Shown here in pieces: positions 5,878 to 11,301 of a DNA stretch of 11,301 bases. The notes under the pieces are model-generated. The model did not search any database. It saw only the letters and a list, made by a program, of their open reading frames with translations, and was not told where the DNA came from. The stretch spans positions 1-11,301 of the forward strand of contig NJDW01000003.1 of NCBI GenBank assembly GCA_002254805.1, written 5' to 3'. Each line of letters starts with the position of its first letter. Positions within the stretch are counted from its first letter, which is position 1. The translations under genes were made by a program, and so were the position numbers. Source of the DNA: Candidatus Pacearchaeota archaeon ex4484_31. GTDB lineage: Archaea > Nanobdellota > Nanobdellia > Pacearchaeales > UBA284.

Positions 5878-5887
5878 GTTTAAAAAG
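5878..5887 (+). promoter_or_regulatory. TATA-like box for coiled-coil/winged-helix gene 1
   Basis: GTTTAAAAAG is centred about 26 bp before the ATG at 5908, predicting a leaderless mRNA. The rest of the intergenic stretch 5754-5907 is AT-rich, with a short direct repeat, ATTTAACA, at 5761 and 5770 beside the minus-strand promoter region and an 8-bp inverted repeat (TCAAAAAG/CTTTTTGA) near 5790-5816. I see no gene in it. Confidence 0.45.
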
Positions 5888-5907
5888 TTTTAGTAGATTT
5901 AAAAAAT

Positions 5908-6549
5908 ATGTTCTTTTGGTTCTTTGGTAGAAGAAAAGAAATAGAAAAACTAAAGCAAGATATAAGGAATTCTTTTGCCTCTGTAAAGGAAGATATGAAA
6001 AAGATGGCTGCTTGGATCAAACATCTTGACACTAAGGACAATGTTTTAGAATCTGAAATTGCTTCTATAAAGAATGAAATAGAGCAAATAAAAGAAAATA
6101 TCGACGAGATCAGCAGGTTTATTTCTTTTTTTGATGCGAGATTTGGGAAGAAGGTGTTTAAACAGGTGTTTAATAAACAAACAGCTGTTGAAGGTGTTCA
6201 AACACCTGTTCAAACAGGTGTTCAAACACCTAGAACACTTTTGATACCCGCTTTACGAGGCCTTTCAACCAGTGAAAGACTTATTGTTTGGGCTTTGTTG
6301 AACACAGATTTAAAGCTAAGTTGTGAAGATCTTGCTGTGCTTTTAGGAAAAGATAAAGCAACAATAAGGGGTCAAATAAATAACATAAAACAGAAAAGTG
6401 AGTTTTTGATAAAGGAAATTGTTGAAAAAAATGGAAAAAAGAGGTATTTCATCGATGAAAAAACAAAAGAAATGTTGTTAGAGGCCATTAAAATAAGAAA
6501 AAGTGAGAGAAAAAATAAATTAAAACGAACTTCTAAAAAGAAAAAATAG
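5908..6549 (+). CDS. Coiled-coil plus winged-helix DNA-binding protein 1
   Basis: A 213-aa protein with three parts. Residues 8-75 have heptad-like hydrophobic spacing (IEKLKQDI, ESEIASIKNEIEQIKENI), so it probably forms a coiled coil and oligomerises. Residues 80-112 are a linker containing the tetrapeptide repeat VQTP-VQTG-VQTP. Residues 118-190 form a winged helix, with helix-turn-helix around SCEDLAVLLGKDKATIRGQI and wing strands around IVEKNGKKRYFID. A Lys/Arg-rich tail ends it. The N-terminal MFFWFFG is oddly hydrophobic and could touch a membrane or partner. The linker-coding DNA is an array of 12-bp dyads (6152-6231). The gene faces a second gene of the same architecture (6669-7292) tail to tail. 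A sequence-specific regulator or DNA-organising protein is likely, with the target unknown. I do not recognise a named family. Confidence 0.85.
   Translation: MFFWFFGRRKEIEKLKQDIRNSFASVKEDMKKMAAWIKHLDTKDNVLESEIASIKNEIEQIKENIDEISRFISFFDARFGKKVFKQVFNKQTAVEGVQTPVQTGVQTPRTLLIPALRGLSTSERLIVWALLNTDLKLSCEDLAVLLGKDKATIRGQINNIKQKSEFLIKEIVEKNGKKRYFIDEKTKEMLLEAIKIRKSERKNKLKRTSKKKK
6152..6231. repeat. 12-bp dyad array inside coiled-coil/winged-helix gene 1
   Basis: Unit GTTYAAACASST recurs with 12-bp phase: G at 6156 and 6168, then at 6196, 6208 and 6220. Each unit is itself a dyad. AGGTGTTCAAACACCT occurs exactly at 6192-6207 and 6216-6231, CCTGTTCAAACAGG lies between at 6205-6218, and TGTTTAAACA is a perfect palindrome at 6155-6164. 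The 7+2+7 arm layout suits a dimeric winged-helix protein. Confidence 0.8.
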
Positions 6550-6592
6550 GAAAAAGTGAGAGTTAGATAAATTAAAGTAAATGAAGAAAAAT

Positions 6593-6607
6593 AAAAAAAG
6601 AAAAAAA
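6593..6607 (-). terminator. Oligo-T tract downstream of coiled-coil/winged-helix gene 2
   Basis: On the minus strand two T7 runs (plus A7 at 6593-6599 and 6601-6607) follow the 6669-7292 gene, matching the oligo-T terminators used by archaeal RNA polymerase. The 119-bp convergent gap 6550-6668 is strongly purine-rich on the plus strand. It repeats GAAAAAGTGAGAG (6497-6509 and 6550-6562) and holds no gene I can see. Confidence 0.4.
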
Positions 6608-6668
6608 TTAGTGAAATAAGGGCTAAAAATTAAAAATTTTAAAGAAAAAAGAATAGGGAAAAGTGAAT

Positions 6669-7292
6669 TTAAAGTATTCGGTTTACCGAATTATTTATTT
6701 CTCTCAACTCCTTAAGCTCTCTCGGAATCTTTAATATAACAACTCTATTGTTGATTTTTTCCTTAATTATAGGAATTCCTTTCTTTCTTAATCTTGAGAT
6801 ATAGTCTCTAACGCAGCTTTCAGATAAACCTGCTTTTTGCGCAAGATCTTTGTATGTAACATTTCCTTTTTGCTCTTCCAAAAAACAAAGTAATGAAAAT
6901 ATCAACAGTTCTTGTTTTGTTAAGTTCTTGAATTTTTCCTTCAAGTTTTGTTTAAGTTCTTTTATCAAATTTACAATTTCTGTCATTGGAAAAGTTCGTT
7001 TTAATGTGTCTAAATGACTGTCTAATGACTGTTGACTGACTGTCGAAACCCCCTCATTTCCTTTGGAGAAGTGGAAATTTTTATGTTTTAAGCTGTAATT
7101 CTTAAAATTATGTGTCGAATTATCTGTCGAATGTCTAACCTCTATTTCCTGTGGAAACTTTTCTAATTTTTCATCTATTTTTCTTTCCAAACAGCTTAAT
7201 CTTTCTTCTATTTTTTGTATCTGTTGATAAAGAAAAAGGATGTCTGACCTTATTTTTGCAAAGGCCTCTCTTAACTTTGTCTCCTTTATCAT
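6669..7292 (-). CDS. Coiled-coil plus winged-helix DNA-binding protein 2
   Basis: I start this gene at the ATG at 7292 (207 aa) because the TATA-like AAATATATTTAAAAT (plus 7311-7325) is centred about 26 bp upstream. An in-frame TTG at 7307 lies too close to that box. Residues 5-45 are a predicted coiled coil (LREAFAKIRSDILFLYQQI, IEERLSCLERKIDEKLEK). Residues 50-100 are a polar Ser/Thr/His/Asn-rich linker. Residues 124-195 form a winged helix with helix-turn-helix TYKDLAQKAGLSESCVRDYI and wing NNRVVILKI. The layout matches the convergent gene at 5908-6549, so the two may be diverged paralogues. The linker-coding DNA contains two repeat clusters, one in 11-12 bp units out of codon phase. Likely a DNA-binding regulator or segregation-type protein. 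Its target is unknown, although its own gene is a candidate. Confidence 0.85.
   Translation of the reverse strand: MIKETKLREAFAKIRSDILFLYQQIQKIEERLSCLERKIDEKLEKFPQEIEVRHSTDNSTHNFKNYSLKHKNFHFSKGNEGVSTVSQQSLDSHLDTLKRTFPMTEIVNLIKELKQNLKEKFKNLTKQELLIFSLLCFLEEQKGNVTYKDLAQKAGLSESCVRDYISRLRKKGIPIIKEKINNRVVILKIPRELKELREINNSVNRIL
6676..6691. repeat. 16-bp palindrome ATTCGGTTTACCGAAT near the stop of coiled-coil/winged-helix gene 2
   Basis: Arms ATTCGGT and ACCGAAT are perfect 7-bp inverted repeats around a 2-bp centre, overlapping the last codons of the gene. The 7+2+7 geometry is the same as that of the dyads at 6192-6231, although the sequence differs. It could be a protein site or the stem of a 3'-end hairpin. 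Confidence 0.5.
7007..7048. repeat. 11-12 bp tandem repeat inside coiled-coil/winged-helix gene 2
   Basis: On the minus strand three contiguous units, ACAGTCAGTCA (7033-7043), ACAGTCATTAG (7022-7032) and ACAGTCATTTAG (7010-7021), are followed by a fourth start, ACA. Because 11 is not a multiple of three, the encoded peptide (TVSQQSLDSHLDT) does not repeat, which points to selection on DNA rather than on protein. Confidence 0.75.
7113..7138. repeat. Second repeat cluster, TGTCKAA copies
   Basis: TGTCGAA at 7113-7119 and 7125-7131 and TGTCTAA at 7132-7138 match copies of the same heptamer at 7007, 7019 and 7041 in the first cluster. Six copies of TGTCKAA fall within 132 bp, two pairs of them spaced 12 bp apart. 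Confidence 0.6.
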
Positions 7293-7310
7293 ACAAAAAA
7301 ACTTCAATCC

Positions 7311-7325
7311 ATTTTAAATATATTT
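7311..7325 (-). promoter_or_regulatory. TATA-like box for coiled-coil/winged-helix gene 2
   Basis: The minus strand reads AAATATATTTAAAAT. It is centred about 26 bp before the ATG at 7292 and decides that start over the upstream TTG, with a leaderless transcript expected. Confidence 0.5.
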
Positions 7326-7362
7326 TTGTTTTTTAATATGCTAAGTTTCTGTCAAGATTTTG

Positions 7363-7647
7363 TTAAAAGTTTGTAGAGTTGGTTAAGAGGTTATAAGCAT
7401 TAAAAGCTTCTTTAGAAAGAGCCCATCTTGTTCTTCTTTTGTAAATCTTTCCTTTAGAATTCTTTTTTATTTCCACAACAAGGTTTTTGGCTTTTAATTC
7501 CTGTAATAGCTTTTTTATGTACTCTTCATCTCTAGCCAATTCCTTTGCTATTTCTGCAGTAAACAAACTTCTTGGCGAGACTTCAAAAAGTAAATTTAAA
7601 ATTGCTTCTTTTATTTTCTCTTCTTTAGTTTTTGAAATTTTTGGCAT
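7363..7647 (-). CDS. Small winged-helix DNA-binding protein divergent from lhr
   Basis: A 94-aa protein consisting almost entirely of one winged-helix domain. Helix 1 lies around residues 8-22 (EEKIKEAILNLLFE), the helix-turn-helix around 29-53 (FTAEIAKELARDEEYIKKLLQE), and a two-strand wing around 54-76 (NLVVEIKKNSKG, YKRRTRWALS). The basic wing (KIYKRRTRW) fits DNA contact. Archaea use many such single-domain regulators, often binding as dimers. The gene is divergent from the lhr helicase gene with 97 bp between starts. Its own TATA-like AAAAAATAAAAAG (plus about 7668-7680) sits about 27 bp upstream of the ATG. Control of itself and of lhr from the shared intergenic region is a natural inference, but I see no clear palindrome there. 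The exact family is not recognised. Confidence 0.85.
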   Translation of the reverse strand: MPKISKTKEEKIKEAILNLLFEVSPRSLFTAEIAKELARDEEYIKKLLQELKAKNLVVEIKKNSKGKIYKRRTRWALSKEAFNAYNLLTNSTNF

Positions 7648-7711
7648 ATCAAAGAACTTCCTAAGACTTTTTATTTTTTCGCATTAAAACTCTTTACAGA
7701 AGGATAAAAAG

Positions 7712-7719
7712 TTATAAAG
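7712..7719 (+). promoter_or_regulatory. TATA-like box for lhr
   Basis: TTATAAAG is centred about 29 bp before the ATG at 7745, which predicts an essentially leaderless lhr transcript. It shares the 97-bp divergent intergenic region with the promoter of the winged-helix gene. Confidence 0.5.
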
Positions 7720-7744
7720 AAAAAATGCTTTATTTTATTTTAAA

Positions 7745-10384
7745 ATGATAAAGGAAGCTAGAAAGAGAAGTAAAGCTGAAATTTTGAAAGTTTTAGATCC
7801 AACTGTTAAGGAGTGGTTCTTCTCTTGTTTTAAAGACTTCAGCTTACCACAACTTTATGGTGTTATGCCTATCCATGAAAGAAAAAATATATTGATCAGT
7901 GCTCCTACTGGAGGAACAAAAACACTTACAGCTTTTTTAAGCATACTAAACTATCTTGTAAAACTAGCAAAGGAAAAAAAGCTAGAAGATAAAGTTTATT
8001 GTATTTATGTTTCACCTTTAAGAGCGCTTTCTAATGATATACATGTAAATCTTGAAAGGCCTTTAGCTGAGATAGAAGAAATTGCAAGAAAAAAAGGAGT
8101 TAAGATGCAAAAGATTAGGGTTATGGTAAGGACAGGCGATACTTTAAGTAAGGAAAAAGCAAGGATGTTGAAAAAGCCTCCTCACATTTTGATAACAACT
8201 CCAGAAACCTTAGGAATTGTTCTAAGCAGTAAAAGGTTTATTGAAAAATTAAAGGCTGTTGAATTTGTTATCGTTGATGAAATCCATGCTCTGGCTTGTA
8301 ACAAAAGAGGCGTTCATCTTAGCTTAAGCTTGGAAAGACTTGAAGAAATTAGCAGTATAAGTCCTGTAAGAATTGGCTTAAGTGCTACGATAGCGCCTTT
8401 AGATGAGGTAGCTAAATTCCTTGTTGGTTATGAAAAGAAAAATAGCAAATGGGAAGAAAGAAGCTGTTTGATAGCTGATGTTAGGTTTGCTAAAAAAATG
8501 GATTTAAAAGTTTTATGTCCTGTTCCGAACTTGATTGATACAACAGCTAAAGAAATGCAGGAAAACCTTTACTCTTTACTTGACAGGCTTATACAAACAC
8601 ATAAAACAACCTTGATATTTACAAACACAAGAAGCGGAACAGAAAGAGTTATAAATCATTTGAAGGAAATGTTTCCACATCATTACGCAAGACTTGAAGA
8701 AAGCATAGGAGCTCATCATTCAAGTCTAAGTAGAAGTTTAAGGTTAAGGATAGAACAAAAACTTAGAGAAGGCAAACTAAAAGCTGTTGTTAGCAGCACA
8801 AGTCTTGAATTAGGAATAGATATAGGTTACATTGATCTTGTTGTTTTGCTTGGTTCACCTAAAAGTGTAGCAAGACTTTTACAAAGACAGGGAAGAAGCG
8901 GTCATCGGTTGCATGAAACAAGTAAAGGCAGGCTCATAGTTCTTGATAGAGATGATTTGGTTGAATGTGCTGTTATGCTAAAAGAAGCTATAGAAAAAAG
9001 AATAGATAAGGTACAGATTCCAAAAAATTGTTTAGATGTTTTGGCACAACACATCTATGGAATGGCCATACAAAAGAAATGGAAAATAGATGAACTTTAT
9101 GATGTGATAAGAAGAAGTTATTGCTACAACACACTTTCAAGAGAAGATTTTCTTTCTGTAATCTCATACCTCTCAGCTCAATACCCTGGCTTAGAAGAAA
9201 AAAAGGTATTTGCAAAGATATGGTATGATCCTGAAACAAGAGAGATAGGAAGAAGAAGCAAGCTAGCTAGGATGATTTACATGACAAACATAGGAACGAT
9301 TCCTGAAGAAAGTTATGTTAACGTAATCATAGCTTTACCTTATGAAAGAAAAAATGAAAAAATAGGAATGATAGACGAAGCCTTTCTTGAAAGATTACAC
9401 AAAGGAGATGTGTTTGTTCTTGGAGGTAACAAATATGAGTTTTTATATGCCAGAGGTATGAACGCTTATGTTAATGCTAGTGTAAAAAAACCTCCAACAA
9501 TTCCTTCTTGGTTCAGTGAAATGCTACCTTTAAGCTTTGATCTTGCTTTGTCTATACAACACTTCAGAAAACTTGTTTTTGAACTTTTCAGAAAAAGAAA
9601 AAGTGAAAAAGAAATAAAAAACTTTATATCAAAATACTTGTATGTTGATCGCAACTCTGTAAATGCTATTTACCAATACTTCTATGAACAATTTTATTAT
9701 ACAAACGGAAAAGTTCCTGACGAGAATTGTATTGTGATTGAAAAATACATAGAGGGAGAAAAAATTTACTACATTTTCCATTCTTTGTACGGAAGAAGGG
9801 TTAACGATGCTTTAAGTAGAGCTATAGCTTATCTTTTGGCTAGACATTACAGAAAGGATGTTGAAGTTAGCATAAACGATAATGGATTTTTTATAGCAAG
9901 TTATAGAAAGCTGAATGTTGAAAAAGCTATCAAATGGCTTTCTCAAAATCATAACCAATTAAGAAATGTTCTTGAGGAAGCGATAGAAAAAACAGAGGTT
10001 TTTAGAAGACGTTTTAGACACTGTGCAACAAGGGCTTTGATGATTTTAAGAAGTTATAAAGGTAAAAGTAAAACAGTAGGAAGACAACAACTAAAAGCAG
10101 ATTTTTTGCTTGGAGCTGTGAAAAAAATCTCTTCTGAGTTTCCTATACTTAAAGAAACAAAGCGCGAAATACTTGAAGATTTGATGGATGTTGAAAATGC
10201 AGAAAAAGTGTTGAAATGGATAAAGGAAGGAAAGATAAAGATAGAAATAATAGCTACAGAATTACCTAGTCCTTTTGCATTGAATTTAGTAACGCAAGGC
10301 TATGCTGATCTGATGAAAATCGAAAACAAGATTGAATTTTTAAGGAGAATGCACCAAAAAATTCTCAAGAAAATAAAAAGTTAA
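7745..10384 (+). CDS. lhr: Lhr-family ATP-dependent superfamily 2 helicase (large helicase-related)
   Basis: An 879-aa Lhr-core helicase, an ATP-driven 3'-5' translocase on single-stranded DNA with roles in DNA repair and replication stress. RecA domain 1 shows motif I at residues 53-60, VSPLRALSNDI (89-99), RTGDT, TTPETL (151-156), DEIH (178-181) with the Lhr-typical KRGVHLSLSLERL, and SAT (213-215). RecA domain 2 shows IFTNTRSG (291-298), STSLELGIDIG (351-361) and QRQGRSGH (380-387). The remainder, about 400-879, is the winged-helix and C-terminal region of the Lhr core, ending in PSPFALNLVTQGYADLM. Length is normal for archaeal Lhr. Oddly, motif I reads APTGGTKT rather than the usual GxGKT, with Thr58 where a Gly is expected. 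The metallophosphoesterase gene follows after 1 bp, so the two form an operon. Confidence 0.95.
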   Translation: MIKEARKRSKAEILKVLDPTVKEWFFSCFKDFSLPQLYGVMPIHERKNILISAPTGGTKTLTAFLSILNYLVKLAKEKKLEDKVYCIYVSPLRALSNDIHVNLERPLAEIEEIARKKGVKMQKIRVMVRTGDTLSKEKARMLKKPPHILITTPETLGIVLSSKRFIEKLKAVEFVIVDEIHALACNKRGVHLSLSLERLEEISSISPVRIGLSATIAPLDEVAKFLVGYEKKNSKWEERSCLIADVRFAKKMDLKVLCPVPNLIDTTAKEMQENLYSLLDRLIQTHKTTLIFTNTRSGTERVINHLKEMFPHHYARLEESIGAHHSSLSRSLRLRIEQKLREGKLKAVVSSTSLELGIDIGYIDLVVLLGSPKSVARLLQRQGRSGHRLHETSKGRLIVLDRDDLVECAVMLKEAIEKRIDKVQIPKNCLDVLAQHIYGMAIQKKWKIDELYDVIRRSYCYNTLSREDFLSVISYLSAQYPGLEEKKVFAKIWYDPETREIGRRSKLARMIYMTNIGTIPEESYVNVIIALPYERKNEKIGMIDEAFLERLHKGDVFVLGGNKYEFLYARGMNAYVNASVKKPPTIPSWFSEMLPLSFDLALSIQHFRKLVFELFRKRKSEKEIKNFISKYLYVDRNSVNAIYQYFYEQFYYTNGKVPDENCIVIEKYIEGEKIYYIFHSLYGRRVNDALSRAIAYLLARHYRKDVEVSINDNGFFIASYRKLNVEKAIKWLSQNHNQLRNVLEEAIEKTEVFRRRFRHCATRALMILRSYKGKSKTVGRQQLKADFLLGAVKKISSEFPILKETKREILEDLMDVENAEKVLKWIKEGKIKIEIIATELPSPFALNLVTQGYADLMKIENKIEFLRRMHQKILKKIKS

Positions 10385-10385
10385 A

Positions 10386-11102
10386 ATGCAGATCTTGCCA
10401 GGAATTGTTATTGTAGGAAAGGCTTTATGGATAAAAAAACTAAAGATTTTGGTTGTTGCTGACTTGCATATAGGTTATGAAGAAGCTTTGGCTGAAGAAG
10501 GCTATCTCCTACCAAGAACAATGTTCAAAGAAATGAGCAAAGAACTTAAAGAACTCTTAGAAAAGTTAAAACCTAATTTAGTTGTAATTAATGGCGATCT
10601 AAAACATGAGTTCGGTCAAATCTCTAAGCAAGAATGGTTTGAAACAAATACAATTCTTGATATGATCTTAGAAAGGTCAAAAGTAGTTTTAATCAAGGGA
10701 AATCATGACACAATCCTTGAACCGATAGCAAGAAGGAAAAACCTTGAAATTAAAGATTTTTACATAGTTGATGGAATTTGTATTTTGCATGGTCATAAGA
10801 TCTTTATTGATAAAGAAATTTATGATAAAAAAATCAAAATTTTGATAATCGGACATGAACATCCAGCAATCTCTATAAGAGAAGGTTTAAGGAAAGAAAC
10901 ATACAAATGCTTTCTTTTAGGAAGATGGAAAGATAAAAAACTTATTGTAATGCCTTCTTTTTTTACACTCTATGAAGGTTCTGATATCAAGAAAGAAGAG
11001 TTGTTGAGTCCTTACTTAAATGAAAAAAGCATAAAGAACTTTGAGGTTTTTGTTGTTGCTGATAAAATCTACAGGTTTGGAAAAGTAAAAGACATAAGGT
11101 AG
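10386..11102 (+). CDS. Lhr-associated metallophosphoesterase (calcineurin-like, putative nuclease)
   Basis: A 238-aa calcineurin-like metallophosphoesterase with the full metal-binding set: DxH at D26 and H28 (VADLHIG), GD at 70-71 (INGDLKHEF), GNHD at 105-108, a histidine pair in LHGH (H135, H137) and GHEH at 156-159. It is of normal length and has no signal peptide, so it is cytoplasmic. Proteins of this type are commonly encoded beside lhr in archaea and bacteria, and a bacterial member has been described as a manganese-dependent DNA nuclease in a repair cluster. The start codon lies 1 bp after the lhr stop, with no Shine-Dalgarno, implying coupled expression and a shared pathway. A helicase-nuclease repair pair is the likely role, and the substrate is unknown. 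Its stop codon directly abuts the 3' end of the convergent tRNA-Ser gene. Confidence 0.92.
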   Translation: MQILPGIVIVGKALWIKKLKILVVADLHIGYEEALAEEGYLLPRTMFKEMSKELKELLEKLKPNLVVINGDLKHEFGQISKQEWFETNTILDMILERSKVVLIKGNHDTILEPIARRKNLEIKDFYIVDGICILHGHKIFIDKEIYDKKIKILIIGHEHPAISIREGLRKETYKCFLLGRWKDKKLIVMPSFFTLYEGSDIKKEELLSPYLNEKSIKNFEVFVVADKIYRFGKVKDIR

Positions 11103-11186
11103 CGCCCTGGGCAGGACTCGAACCTGCAAGTCCAAAAGGACACCTGCTCTCGAGGCAGGCCCCTTACCAGTTAGGGATACCAGGGC
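11103..11186 (-). tRNA. tRNA-Ser (anticodon CGA)
   Basis: The acceptor stem pairs GCCCTGG (5' end at 11186) with CCAGGGC. The anticodon stem CCTGC/GCAGG encloses loop CTCGAGA, so the anticodon is CGA, reading UCG. A long variable arm with stem GTCC/GGAC and a TTTT loop marks a class II tRNA. The T arm is GCAGG-TTCGAGT-CCTGC. The discriminator is G, as required for serine. No intron is seen and CCA is not encoded, so it must be added. A TATA-like AT-rich stretch (TTTTAAAAA on the minus strand, near 11203-11212) lies about 20-25 bp upstream. Confidence 0.95.
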
Positions 11187-11233
11187 TATATTACAGAATT
11201 TTTAAAATTTAAAAATTTAATAAAAAACAAAAA

Positions 11234-11301
11234 CTAGTGGATGTCTTCTTCACTCACAACAACGAAATCACCTACAGCTATTACTGCTGAAAAAGGTACA
11301 A
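11234..11301 (-). CDS. 3' end of an unidentified protein gene (partial)
   Basis: Only the last 21-22 codons lie in the window. The minus strand reads into a TAG at 11234-11236, encoding a C-terminus that ends in VIAVGDFVVVSEEDIH. The alternating hydrophobic residues suggest a C-terminal beta strand. This is too little to assign a family. The other two minus-strand frames are closed nearby, and the protein-like composition and position just upstream of a tRNA support a real gene, but the evidence is thin. Confidence 0.45.
   Translation of the reverse strand, partial: VPFSAVIAVGDFVVVSEEDIH

Noticed and set aside
6152..6231. CRISPR array or plasmid-type origin iterons
   Set aside because: The units are 12 bp without spacers and lie within an intact reading frame. 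No Cdc6/Orc1 or Rep gene is present, so neither call is supported.
8988..9239. Minus-strand open frame inside lhr, and a similar one at 9466-9654
   Set aside because: Both are antisense shadows of the helicase, with no independent support.
11103..11186. tRNA-Ser as an integration (att) site
   Set aside because: No second partial copy of the tRNA 3' end was seen in the window, and the nearest recombinase gene is a XerA-type protein almost 10 kb away.

Overview
The window reads as chromosome of an AT-rich archaeon. GC content is roughly 30% by eye. Evidence: an archaeal-type ribosomal protein L1, a XerA-like tyrosine recombinase, an Lhr-family helicase next to its usual metallophosphoesterase, a tRNA-Ser(CGA) without an encoded CCA, and TATA-like boxes centred about 25-30 bp upstream of many start codons with no Shine-Dalgarno, which implies largely leaderless transcripts. 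The lineage cannot be fixed from this window. A DPANN-like or other small AT-rich archaeon is possible, but that is inference.

Layout. Positions 7-2817, minus strand: rpl1 with its own TATA-like box, preceded by a tight three-gene operon (an unrecognised 191-aa Cys-rich basic protein, an unrecognised 240-aa protein, then xerA). Positions 2979-4041, plus: a helical-repeat protein gene split by a one-base frameshift in an A6 run. Positions 4206-5063, plus: a membrane-anchored staphylococcal-nuclease-like protein with a C-terminal OB-like domain. Positions 5163-5462, minus: a three-helix DUF4190-like membrane protein, flanked by a 19-bp direct repeat. Positions 5511-5744, minus: a doubtful small basic protein. 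Positions 5908-6549 (plus) and 6669-7292 (minus): two convergent genes of the same architecture, an N-terminal coiled coil, a low-complexity linker and a C-terminal winged helix. Positions 7363-7647, minus: a small winged-helix protein divergent from the lhr helicase (7745-10384, plus), which is coupled to a metallophosphoesterase gene (10386-11102, plus). tRNA-Ser(CGA) follows on the minus strand (11103-11186), and the 3' end of an unidentified minus-strand gene runs off the right edge.

The two ends look like ordinary housekeeping or repair chromosome. The middle, about 2.8-7.3 kb, looks accessory, with mostly unrecognised genes and unusual DNA-level repeats. In both coiled-coil/winged-helix genes the linker-coding DNA holds a private array of 11-12 bp repeats. 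In one gene they form dyads every 12 bp. In the other the 11-bp unit is out of phase with the codons, so it is unlikely to be a by-product of a peptide repeat. A separate motif, AAGTTCGY, occurs seven times, all between 2.8 and 7.0 kb. Two copies form an inverted repeat around the TATA-like box of the xerA operon, and one copy lies in each coiled-coil/winged-helix gene. My inference is that these genes bind their own internal arrays (autoregulation or a centromere-like role) and that part of the region shares a regulatory site. None of this is proven by sequence alone.
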